Notes under the pieces: generated by a model
What the model was told of the DNA's origin: nothing
The model's input: only the letters and a program-made list of their open reading frames with translations
Database searches by the model: none
Origin: Syntrophobacter sp. DG_60
GTDB taxonomy: Bacteria > Desulfobacterota > Desulfofervidia > Desulfofervidales > DG-60
DNA length: 13,261 nucleotides
Direction: 5' to 3'
Assembly: GCA_001304365.1 (NCBI GenBank)
Contig: LJNA01000025.1
Coordinates: forward strand, 1-13,261
In this document: one piece after another, positions 1-5,687 of the stretch
How the letters are laid out: each line of letters starts with the position of its first letter
How positions within the stretch are numbered: the first letter of the stretch is position 1
Translations under genes and position numbers: made by a program

Positions 1-550
1 GTGCCCTTTGATAATTAAAAAATCTCTTTAAATTTCCTTGGAATATCATGGCATAGATATAATCCTTTTGACAGATTCTTTTAAAAATAGCAGTACGTAT
101 ATTTTTATGTTTAAACAGTCTCTTTTGTTTTGATACCCTTTTAGGGTGGTTGACTAGAACAAGGGGCATACCTGTAAGCTGGTAGATCCTTTCCAAGTGC
201 TGGGGTAGGCCACGATTTCCTCTATACAGGAGGGGCAATAATTCTAAAAACACAGAATCCCTTTTAGGGAACAAATAGGTTACAAACTCGGCCAGGGAAA
301 AGGTTTTCGCCTCATCTTTGCAAGTAATATCTAAAAGGATAGGCACATTTTTATCCCAAATGTCTGACGCCAATCTAAAGGCATCTTTTTTCTTTGTAAA
401 ATCAAGGTCCTTTTGGGAAAAACTACTGCCAATAGATATGCCAGCTACCCATGGTGTTACATAATCCCAAATTTTCTTAAAATTCACTTCATCTAACTGC
501 CCATTTTTCTTGATAGGGATTAATATGGGGCAAATCAAACCTTTTAGCAA
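1..550 (-). CDS. DapA/N-acetylneuraminate lyase-family protein, divergent (3' end outside window)
   Basis: The reading frame starts at a TTG (550-548), 5 nt after the kdsD stop, with a GGAGG inside the kdsD end 10 nt upstream; 183 residues are visible before the window ends. The start MLKGLICPILIPIKKNGQLD matches the first strand of DapA-type class I aldolase TIM barrels (usual form: G..ALVTPF...G.ID). Later blocks also follow DapA: GLPQHLERIYQLTGMPLVLV (115-133), then NHP (134-136), then KHKNIRTAIFKRI, where K157 sits where the Schiff-base lysine should be. However, the GTTGE substrate loop reads GSSFS (41-45), and the Tyr of the usual YNVP motif is Val133. The fold is well supported, but dihydrodipicolinate synthase activity is doubtful; it may be a paralogue with another substrate or no catalysis. 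It is the third gene of a purF-kdsD unit. The missing C-terminus prevents a firmer call. Confidence 0.72.
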   Translation of the reverse strand, partial: MLKGLICPILIPIKKNGQLDEVNFKKIWDYVTPWVAGISIGSSFSQKDLDFTKKKDAFRLASDIWDKNVPILLDITCKDEAKTFSLAEFVTYLFPKRDSVFLELLPLLYRGNRGLPQHLERIYQLTGMPLVLVNHPKRVSKQKRLFKHKNIRTAIFKRICQKDYIYAMIFQGNLKRFFNYQRA

Positions 551-555
551 AGGTA

Positions 556-1524
556 CTATCCCTCCAAATATCCATTTAAAAGGTCATGTAAAAAGATGGC
601 GCCACAAAAACGCTGCTTTTCGTCTATTACAGCCAACTCATTTCTACCCGTACGCCTTATCATCTTTAATATATCTATAACAGACTGGTCTAATCCGATT
701 GAGGGCGCTTTGGTCATAATGGTTTCTACCTTTGTCTTAGACCATTTACTAGGAGGCATCAAAAACAATCTCCTCTTTTCTACATCTGTAATGACACCTG
801 AGGGTTTCCTATATCGATTTAGTACCCATAGACTGTGAGCCCTAGCCAATTTGCCCAGAATATCCTTAACATACTGTTCTTTTTTTATGGTTATTAAATC
901 TTCTGCAGGCACCATTAAGTCCTTTGCTCTAGCAGAAACCCGTTTTCCCAAACTCCCTCCAGGATGATAGTGCTTAAACTCTTGGGGGCTAAATCGTCTT
1001 TTTTCTAATAAGGCTACTGATAAGGCATCCCCCATAGCTAAGGCAGCAGTAGTGCTAGCTGTTGGGACCAGACCTAAGGGACATGCCTCCCTTTTTACCC
1101 CTGTATCAATTATTGCCTCACTATGCCTGGCCAAAATAGAATTTGGATTGCCTGTAAAGGCAATAATAGGGACGTCTAATCTTTTAAAACTTGGGATCAG
1201 AGCAGTTATTTCCTCAGTCTCACCGCTATTAGAGATTACTAATACCACATCTTCCTTTGTTACCATACCTAAATCCCCATGCATGGCTTCTGCTGGGTGT
1301 AGAAATAGGGCAGGCGTGCCCGTACTATTAAGAGTAGCTGCGATCTTTCTGCCAATAATACCTGATTTACCAATTCCGGTAACAATTACCCTCCCCTTTG
1401 CTTGGGATATGAGCGCTACTGCCTGATGGAAATGGGACCCCAGTTTGTCCATCAAGGCTAAGACTCCCTCTGCTTCAATCTGTAGTACCTCCTTGGCCAA
1501 TCTTATGATTTTTCTAGAATTCAT
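556..1524 (-). CDS. kdsD: D-arabinose-5-phosphate isomerase (KdsD/KpsF family)
   Basis: This cytoplasmic enzyme interconverts ribulose-5-phosphate and arabinose-5-phosphate, the first step towards Kdo of lipopolysaccharide. The protein has 322 residues, close to the family's usual length of about 325. An N-terminal SIS sugar-phosphate domain carries GIGKSG (50-55), HPAEAMHGDLGM (76-87), SNSGETEE (98-105), CPLGLVPTASTT (148-159) and HPGGSLGKR (187-195, containing the His expected to be catalytic). Two CBS repeats follow (about 200-255 and 265-322), beginning at KDLM and TIMT; the first is divergent but recognisable. The ATG overlaps the purF stop as ATGA, so translation is probably coupled; the upstream ribosome site (AAGG) is weak. 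A dapA-like gene follows after 5 nt. Its presence implies a Gram-negative envelope with Kdo-containing LPS. Confidence 0.95.
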   Translation of the reverse strand: MNSRKIIRLAKEVLQIEAEGVLALMDKLGSHFHQAVALISQAKGRVIVTGIGKSGIIGRKIAATLNSTGTPALFLHPAEAMHGDLGMVTKEDVVLVISNSGETEEITALIPSFKRLDVPIIAFTGNPNSILARHSEAIIDTGVKREACPLGLVPTASTTAALAMGDALSVALLEKRRFSPQEFKHYHPGGSLGKRVSARAKDLMVPAEDLITIKKEQYVKDILGKLARAHSLWVLNRYRKPSGVITDVEKRRLFLMPPSKWSKTKVETIMTKAPSIGLDQSVIDILKMIRRTGRNELAVIDEKQRFCGAIFLHDLLNGYLEG

Positions 1525-2903
1525 TTTTCAAGCCAACCTTTAGAAAAGGGCTTTTCTGGCACTAAGGGGTAATCTCCGGTAAAACAAGCTAGGCAAAATC
1601 TGTGAGAGTCAATGCCAGTGGCCAAAAGTCCATCTAAACTTAGGTAATGCAAGCTATCCAATCCTAAAAATTGTCTGATCTCTTCTATACTCTTAGAAGT
1701 AGCGATTAGTTCCCCGGGGGAGGGAAAATCAATTCCATAAACGCACGGAAAACGGTGCGGTGGACAGCTTACCAAAAAATGAATTTCCTTTACTCCAATC
1801 TCCCGTAAAGTCTTAATACGTGCACGGGAGGTTGTCCCTCGAACAATGGAATCCTCTAATATTATAAGCCGCTTCCCTTTAAATAAGGCCTTAACAGGAT
1901 TTAGTTTTATCCGTGCAGAAAGCCCTCTCATGCTGGAAGATGGTTGAATAAATGTTCTTCCCACATAATGATTTCTAATTATGCCCATTTCAAAAGGTAT
2001 TTTTGTGGTTTGAGCATATCCTAAGGCAACATAATTGCCCGAGTCAGGCAGCGGCATCACAAAATCACCCTCTATACAGGCCTCTTTAGCCAGTTGATGC
2101 CCTTGGGCCTTTCTAAATAGATATACATCTTTACCAAATATGTAACTATCTGGACGAGCAAAGTAGATGAGCTCGAAGACGCAATGAGCGTACTGATTTG
2201 TAGGCATTTTAATAGATTTTAGGCCATGCCTGTTGATAAATAAAATCTCTCCTGGCTCTATGTCCCTTATATACTCTGCTTCTACCAAATCCAAAGCACA
2301 TGTTTCAGAGGCTATAAAGAAACTGTCCCCTTTTCTACCCAGACAAAGGGGGCGGAAACCAAATGGGTCACGGGCAGCCATTAAGACACCTTCTGTCATT
2401 AATACTAAAGAGTATGCCCCCTTTACCTGGGTTAATGCCCTAAGCAAGGCTTCTTCTATCCCATAATGAAGATATTTTAACCAAAGGTGCATAATGATTT
2501 CACTATCCATAGTGGATTGGAAGATGGCCCCTTCTTCTTCTAGAATATGGCGTAAGGCATAGGCATTGATTAGGTTTCCGTTATGGGCAATTGCAAAGTT
2601 TTTACCCAAGTGGTGTACATGAAATGGTTGGGCATTGCGCAAAGTAGAGGGCCCAGTTGTAGAATAACGGACATGTCCAATGGCTAGATTTCCTTTGAGT
2701 CTATTTAGGCTTTGTTCATCGAATACCTCTGAAACCAACCCCATATCTATATGTCCATAGACCTTATGCCCGTCAAAACTTACAATTCCTGCACTCTCTT
2801 GCCCCCGATGTTGTAAGGCATAAAGGCCCAGGTAAGTGAGTTTAGATGCCTGGGGGTGTCCATAGGCACCAAAAATACCACAAGATTCCCTCAAAAGACC
2901 CAT
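1521..2903 (-). CDS. purF: Amidophosphoribosyltransferase (glutamine PRPP amidotransferase)
   Basis: PurF catalyses the first committed step of purine synthesis, turning PRPP and glutamine into 5-phosphoribosylamine. It has 460 residues. MGLLRES precedes CGIFG, so Cys8 is the predicted N-terminal nucleophile after removal of a seven-residue propeptide. The glutaminase domain shows LQHRGQESAGI (30-40) and NGNLIN (108-113). The transferase domain has the PRPP loop LEDSIVRGTTSR (349-360). Cys241 (CVFELIYFARPDS), Cys387 (PCVYGID), Cys437 and Cys440 (CLAC) match the four [4Fe-4S] ligands of the Bacillus-type enzyme, so this is the Fe-S form whose stability is oxygen-sensitive. The ATG at 2903 has no Shine-Dalgarno sequence within reach, and a promoter-like pair lies immediately upstream. 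The stop overlaps the kdsD start. No other purine gene is in the window. Confidence 0.96.
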   Translation of the reverse strand: MGLLRESCGIFGAYGHPQASKLTYLGLYALQHRGQESAGIVSFDGHKVYGHIDMGLVSEVFDEQSLNRLKGNLAIGHVRYSTTGPSTLRNAQPFHVHHLGKNFAIAHNGNLINAYALRHILEEEGAIFQSTMDSEIIMHLWLKYLHYGIEEALLRALTQVKGAYSLVLMTEGVLMAARDPFGFRPLCLGRKGDSFFIASETCALDLVEAEYIRDIEPGEILFINRHGLKSIKMPTNQYAHCVFELIYFARPDSYIFGKDVYLFRKAQGHQLAKEACIEGDFVMPLPDSGNYVALGYAQTTKIPFEMGIIRNHYVGRTFIQPSSSMRGLSARIKLNPVKALFKGKRLIILEDSIVRGTTSRARIKTLREIGVKEIHFLVSCPPHRFPCVYGIDFPSPGELIATSKSIEEIRQFLGLDSLHYLSLDGLLATGIDSHRFCLACFTGDYPLVPEKPFSKGWLEK

Positions 2904-2909
2904 AGAACA

Positions 2910-2938
2910 TTTATAACCTATCTCTATGGTAAAGACAA
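2910..2938 (-). promoter_or_regulatory. Candidate sigma-70-type promoter of purF
   Basis: TTGTCT (2938-2933) and TATAAA (2915-2910) are separated by exactly 17 bp, just after the HU terminator. Transcription would be expected to begin at or within a base or two of the purF ATG (2903), giving little or no leader. This is inferred from hexamer match and spacing only. Confidence 0.45.
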
Positions 2939-2940
2939 TA

Positions 2941-2978
2941 AAAAAAGAAAAGGAGCCGCTATTCTAGGAATAGCGGCT
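2941..2978 (-). terminator. Intrinsic terminator after the HU gene
   Basis: A perfect 11-bp stem, AGCCGCTATTC (2954-2964) against GAATAGCGGCT (2968-2978) with a 3-nt loop, begins 12 nt after the HU stop codon. On the minus strand it is followed by CCTTTTCTTTTTTT, a near-continuous T tract. It should separate HU transcription from purF. Confidence 0.85.
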
Positions 2979-2989
2979 TTTGAAGGTTA

Positions 2990-3256
2990 TTATAGATACT
3001 TTAAATCCTTTGCTGGCTTGAACCGCACTACCTTTGTAGCTGGTATACTGATGGGCCTACCTGTTTGGGGATTTCTGCCTTCTCTAGCCGCCCTCTGTAC
3101 TACTCTGAATGTGCCAAATCCTGTAATGGCTACTTTTTCTCCTATTTTTAATGTATCTCTAAGGATTTCAAACATGGTAGTTACAGCCTTAGTTGCTTCT
3201 ACCTTTTTTAAGCCAGCTTGTTCTGCCACCTTACTGATTAATTCTGTCTTATTCAC
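2990..3256 (-). CDS. HU/IHF-family nucleoid DNA-binding protein
   Basis: This is a small basic histone-like protein that bends and compacts DNA as a dimer. It has 88 residues against about 90 for HU. It shows the N-terminal helical dimerisation half, then GFGTFRVVQRAAREGRNPQT (46-65), the family signature at the base of the DNA-binding arm. Pro63 is at the position of the intercalating proline at the arm tip. The start is a GTG at 3256-3254, supported by a strong AAGGAGG (3271-3265) at good spacing. The gene is monocistronic: it has its own promoter upstream and a strong intrinsic terminator 12 nt downstream. HU and the IHF subunits cannot be separated firmly by eye, so no symbol is given; the lack of an extended C-terminus and the arm sequence favour HU. 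Confidence 0.95.
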   Translation of the reverse strand: MNKTELISKVAEQAGLKKVEATKAVTTMFEILRDTLKIGEKVAITGFGTFRVVQRAAREGRNPQTGRPISIPATKVVRFKPAKDLKYL

Positions 3257-3296
3257 CGATCTTACCTCCTTTATTAAGATTTACCAATTACTACCA

Positions 3297-3325
3297 CTTA
3301 TTGCAAAAATTTAAAGAAATGTCAA
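3297..3325 (-). promoter_or_regulatory. Candidate promoter of the HU gene
   Basis: A perfect TTGACA (3325-3320) is followed after 17 bp by AATAAG (3302-3297), with a TG one base before it (extended -10 form). Transcription would start near 3290, giving a leader of about 33 nt that contains the AAGGAGG ribosome site. The -10 match is only 4 of 6; the perfect -35 and the spacing carry the call. Confidence 0.5.
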
Positions 3326-3360
3326 GAGTTTTTGTGAGAGCTCTGAAAAAGAACTCTCCA

Positions 3361-3381
3361 CAAAGGGGCTACGCCCCTTTG
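3361..3381. repeat. GGGGC-hairpin intergenic repeat, copy A
   Basis: A perfect 9-bp inverted repeat, CAAAGGGGC / GCCCCTTTG with loop TAC, is followed on the plus strand by GAAACCCC. Its core GGGGCTACGCCCC fits the pattern GGGGCTWYGCCCC shared with copies near 3544 and 5056. It lies in the 211-nt gap between the HU promoter and the cysS stop (3326-3536), which otherwise holds only weaker hairpins and no convincing gene. Confidence 0.75.
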
Positions 3382-3519
3382 AAACCCCAAATAAGGAGGG
3401 AAATATCTTTAGCCCTCTATTTTTGGGAAGTTCGTGCTCCCAATCTCCTAAATATGAAAACTTCGAGTAAACTCCTTTAGCACAATATTTTAAAAACATC
3501 CTTTATCTTTTGGGGATCT

Positions 3520-3538
3520 AAAGGGGTGTAACTCCTTT
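3520..3538. repeat. Degenerate GGGG-hairpin, copy D, across the cysS stop
   Basis: AAAGGGG (3520-3526) pairs with CTCCTTT (3532-3538) with one G-T mismatch. It resembles a decayed version of copy A (AAAGGGG...CCCCTTT). It overlaps the TAA stop of cysS. No T tract follows on the minus strand, so it is not a good intrinsic terminator. Confidence 0.4.
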
Positions 3539-4985
3539 AAGTTGGAGGGGCATAGCCCCTCCTCCATTTAGTGCCATAAGGTGTATCTTCTAAGATAATA
3601 CCTGCTTTTGATAGTCTATCCCTAATGGTATCTGCTTTTTCAAAATCCTTCCTTTTACGCGCTACTTCCCTTTCAGCAATCAAACCTTCGATTTCTTCTA
3701 CTGAGATACTTATCCCTTGTGTTAAAAAGGATTTAGGCTCTAATTTTAATATGCCCAAAATATCTCCTAAAATCTTCACTTTTTTAATGGCTTCAAAGAG
3801 TACTGCTTCCTCCTTTTCACCTTTGTCTAAATAGATGTTAATTTCTCTTACAGCCTCAAATAGGTGGCCAAGTGCCTTAGCGGTATTAAAGTCATCGTCC
3901 ATTGCTATCTTAAATGCTTCTTCAATTTCAATTAATTTCTGATAAAGTGGCTCTGAGTTTATTGCTTTGTCGGGCTTTGATTTTTTGAATGCGGGGAGTC
4001 TTTGCTGGATTCTGTCTAAGGTAATGTATAATTTTTCTAACGCCCTTGTTGCCTCCTTTATCTTATCGTCTGAAAAGTCTATAGGGCTTCGATAATGGTG
4101 ATTCAAAAAAAATAGGCGAATAGCCTCTGGGTGGAATTTTGCCACAACTTCCCGAATGGTAAAAAAGTTCTTTAGAGATTTAGACATTTTTTCTTGATTA
4201 ATGGTTAAAAAACCATGATGGATCCAATAATTAACAAATGGTTTTTCTGTAGCTGTCTCTGATTGGACCCTTTCATTTTCATGATGAGGAAAAATTAAAT
4301 CCTGGCCACCTCCATGGATATCAAAGGTTTTTCCTAAATATTTCATGCTCATGGCTGAACATTCAATATGCCATCCGGGTCGCCCTCTTCCCCAAGGACT
4401 TTCCCAAAATGGTTCACTTGGCTTGGCCCCTTTCCAAAGAGCAAAATCTAAGGGATGTTGTTTCTTTTGGTCAATCTCCACCCTTGCTCCAGCCATCATT
4501 TCTTCTAGGCTCCTTTTAGAAAGCCTTCCGTAATCCTTAAATTTTTTTACAGAAAAATAGACATTCCCATCGACTACATAGGCATAGCCCTTTGCCAAAA
4601 TCTTTTCAATTAGGGCAATCATCTCTGGCATGTGTTCTGTGGCCTTGGGCTCTATATCTGCACGTGCTGCCCCAAGGCTATCCATGTCTTCATAGAAGGC
4701 CTTGGTGAAATATTGGGCGATCTCTTTAGGATCTTTTTGCTCCGCCTTTGCCCTGTTGATGATCTTATCATCTATATCAGTAAAATTTCTCACATAAGTC
4801 ACTTTGTATCCTAAATAACGTAAATATCTCACTATTACATCAAATATGATCATAGAGCGGGCATGTCCCATGTGACAATAATCATAAACAGTAACTCCAC
4901 ACACATAAATATTTACCTTCCCAGGTACCAGAGGAATGAACTCTTCTTTTTTACCCGTTAAGGTATTGTAAATACGTAAGCCCAT
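3537..4985 (-). CDS. cysS: Cysteinyl-tRNA synthetase
   Basis: This class I synthetase charges tRNA-Cys with cysteine. It has 482 residues, slightly above the usual 460-470. The HIGH-type motif is HMGH (38-41), and KMSKS is at 266-270. The zinc site that selects cysteine is intact: Cys29 (VCGVTVYD), Cys209 (WHIECS), His234 (FPHHENE) and Glu238. HGGGQDL (224-230) is also characteristic. The DALR-type and C-terminal helical regions end at LEDTPYGTKWRR, where homologues usually stop. The extra GYAPPT tail is coded by a GGGGC hairpin repeat, so a repeat seems to have replaced the original stop. The ATG has no clear Shine-Dalgarno sequence (AGGA lies about 20 nt upstream). The gene stands alone, divergent from nikR, with a candidate promoter and a small palindrome ahead of it. 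Confidence 0.97.
   Translation of the reverse strand: MGLRIYNTLTGKKEEFIPLVPGKVNIYVCGVTVYDYCHMGHARSMIIFDVIVRYLRYLGYKVTYVRNFTDIDDKIINRAKAEQKDPKEIAQYFTKAFYEDMDSLGAARADIEPKATEHMPEMIALIEKILAKGYAYVVDGNVYFSVKKFKDYGRLSKRSLEEMMAGARVEIDQKKQHPLDFALWKGAKPSEPFWESPWGRGRPGWHIECSAMSMKYLGKTFDIHGGGQDLIFPHHENERVQSETATEKPFVNYWIHHGFLTINQEKMSKSLKNFFTIREVVAKFHPEAIRLFFLNHHYRSPIDFSDDKIKEATRALEKLYITLDRIQQRLPAFKKSKPDKAINSEPLYQKLIEIEEAFKIAMDDDFNTAKALGHLFEAVREINIYLDKGEKEEAVLFEAIKKVKILGDILGILKLEPKSFLTQGISISVEEIEGLIAEREVARKRKDFEKADTIRDRLSKAGIILEDTPYGTKWRRGYAPPT
3544..3562. repeat. GGGGC-hairpin repeat, copy B, inside the cysS 3' end
   Basis: A perfect 8-bp stem, GGAGGGGC / GCCCCTCC with a 3-nt loop, lies wholly within coding sequence and supplies the last codons of CysS (RRGYAPP). 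Read on the minus strand its core is GGGGCTATGCCCC, matching copies A and C read on the plus strand. Confidence 0.75.
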
Positions 4986-4992
4986 TTTTTAA

Positions 4993-5005
4993 ATAAACAG
5001 TTTAT
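4993..5005. promoter_or_regulatory. Small palindrome in the cysS leader (possible operator)
   Basis: ATAAAC and GTTTAT form a perfect dyad with one central base, just after the predicted cysS transcription start and 8 bp upstream of the ATG. Such A/T-rich dyads can arise by chance; no regulator is indicated. Confidence 0.25.
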
Positions 5006-5015
5006 CCTAAAACAG

Positions 5016-5044
5016 ATTTTAATTCCACATTATGCAAATAGCAA
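5016..5044 (-). promoter_or_regulatory. Candidate promoter of cysS
   Basis: TTGCTA (5044-5039) and TAAAAT (5021-5016) are 17 bp apart, giving a start near 5009 and a leader of about 24 nt. The -35 match is 4 of 6 and the -10 match 5 of 6. The region is A/T-rich, so the call is tentative. Confidence 0.35.
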
Positions 5045-5055
5045 CGCCGTTTACG

Positions 5056-5072
5056 CTGGGGCTTCGCCCCAG
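5056..5072. repeat. GGGGC-hairpin intergenic repeat, copy C
   Basis: CTGGGGC / GCCCCAG with loop TTC forms a perfect 7-bp stem, followed by ACCCC as in copy A (GAAACCCC). It sits in the 291-nt cysS-nikR divergent gap (4986-5276), immediately upstream of the candidate cysS promoter. The rest of that gap holds the two promoters, a 24-bp palindrome and a smaller dyad. Confidence 0.75.
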
Positions 5073-5134
5073 ACCCCGTTTGCCAAAAATGGAATTCATT
5101 TTCAAAACAAGGAATAACTTCATCTTTTAATACA

Positions 5135-5158
5135 AACCCAAATTATATAATTTGGGTT
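5135..5158. promoter_or_regulatory. Perfect 24-bp palindrome upstream of nikR
   Basis: The half-site AACCCAAATTAT (5135-5146) is followed without spacer by its exact reverse complement (5147-5158). No T tract follows on either strand, so it is a poor terminator. It lies between the candidate cysS and nikR promoters, 57 bp upstream of the nikR -35, and may be an operator. It does not resemble the E. coli NikR half-sites (GTATGA / TCATAC), so no regulator is assigned. Confidence 0.5.
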
Positions 5159-5185
5159 AATAGCTTAATGTACTTGCCTTGTCAA

Positions 5186-5203
5186 CTTTAATAGTGATTA
5201 AAG
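5186..5203. promoter_or_regulatory. Dyad CTTTAAT-4-ATTAAAG upstream of the nikR promoter
   Basis: A perfect 7-bp inverted repeat with a 4-bp centre (AGTG) ends 11 bp before the predicted nikR -35 box. It could be a regulator site; evidence is symmetry and position only. Confidence 0.3.
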
Positions 5204-5214
5204 CCCCTTTTGCC

Positions 5215-5243
5215 TTGATAGTGGAATTAAATAAATATAAAAT
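5215..5243 (+). promoter_or_regulatory. Candidate promoter of nikR
   Basis: TTGATA (5215-5220) and TAAAAT (5238-5243), each 5 of 6 to consensus, are spaced by 17 bp. Transcription would start near 5250, leaving a short leader with GAAGGAGG (5264-5271) placed 5 nt before the nikR ATG. Confidence 0.55.
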
Positions 5244-5276
5244 ATTAAATGGCATTTTGGAAAGAAGGAGGATATT

Positions 5277-5687
5277 ATGGGTAAATTAACACGCTTTGGT
5301 GTTTCTATGGATGAGGCCTTGCTTAAGGCATTTGATCAATCTGCCCAGAAAAGAGGATACAAGAATCGGTCTCAAGCCTTAACTCAACTGGTAAATAATT
5401 GGCTAACTCAAAAGTTATTAGCCGACGAGACGGCAGTAGTTGTGGGGGTTATTATGATGGTTTATAACCACCACAAGAGGGAATTAGTAGATACTTTAAT
5501 TGATTTGCAACATAAATACCTCTCTTCTATTATTTCCAGTTTGCATGTACATTTGAGTAAACACGATTGCTTAGAGATTATTGTCGCAAAAGGGAAAATG
5601 CAAAACTTAAGAGAAATCGGAGATAAGATAACCGGTATTAAGGGAGTAAAACAAGGGTACCTTCAAGTAGTAGCTAAAAAGGAGTAA
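5277..5687 (+). CDS. nikR: Nickel-responsive transcriptional regulator NikR
   Basis: NikR is a tetrameric repressor that binds DNA when loaded with nickel, normally controlling nickel uptake genes. The protein has 136 residues (E. coli NikR 133). The N-terminal ribbon-helix-helix (about 1-48) has LTRFGVSMDEALLKAFD for the ribbon and first helix and RGYKNRSQAL at the turn. The C-terminal ACT-like domain carries the high-affinity nickel site: His79, His90, His92 (LHVHL) and Cys98 (HDCLEI), with the same spacings as E. coli His76, His87, His89 and Cys95. The ATG is fixed by a strong GAAGGAGG. It is the only plus-strand gene, transcribed away from cysS and into comEC, whose stop codon overlaps its end. 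No nickel transporter, hydrogenase or urease gene is visible, so its targets lie elsewhere; autoregulation is possible. Confidence 0.95.
   Translation: MGKLTRFGVSMDEALLKAFDQSAQKRGYKNRSQALTQLVNNWLTQKLLADETAVVVGVIMMVYNHHKRELVDTLIDLQHKYLSSIISSLHVHLSKHDCLEIIVAKGKMQNLREIGDKITGIKGVKQGYLQVVAKKE

Noticed and set aside
1052..1426. Plus-strand open frame of 124 codons inside kdsD
   Set aside because: It is fully antisense to the conserved SIS domain and has no ribosome site or recognisable motif.
2856..3314. Plus-strand open frame of 152 codons across the HU gene
   Set aside because: It lies antisense to purF's start, the terminator and the whole HU gene, with no family resemblance; HU on the other strand is certain.
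3361..3381. Hairpin copy A as the cysS terminator
   Set aside because: It is more than 150 nt past the cysS stop, and the T run on the minus strand begins about 10 nt after the stem, too far for a standard intrinsic terminator.
3311..3499. Minus-strand open frame of 62 codons between the HU promoter and cysS
   Set aside because: It spans hairpin repeat copy A and the HU -35 box, has no proper ribosome site and no recognisable protein features; it is best explained as chance.
5135..5158. Reading the 24-bp palindrome as an intrinsic terminator
   Set aside because: The stem is mostly A/T, has no loop as written and no T tract on either side; no gene ends next to it.
4986..5276. T-box or other riboswitch ahead of cysS
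   Set aside because: The predicted cysS leader is only about 24 nt, with no T-box sequence or terminator-antiterminator pair.
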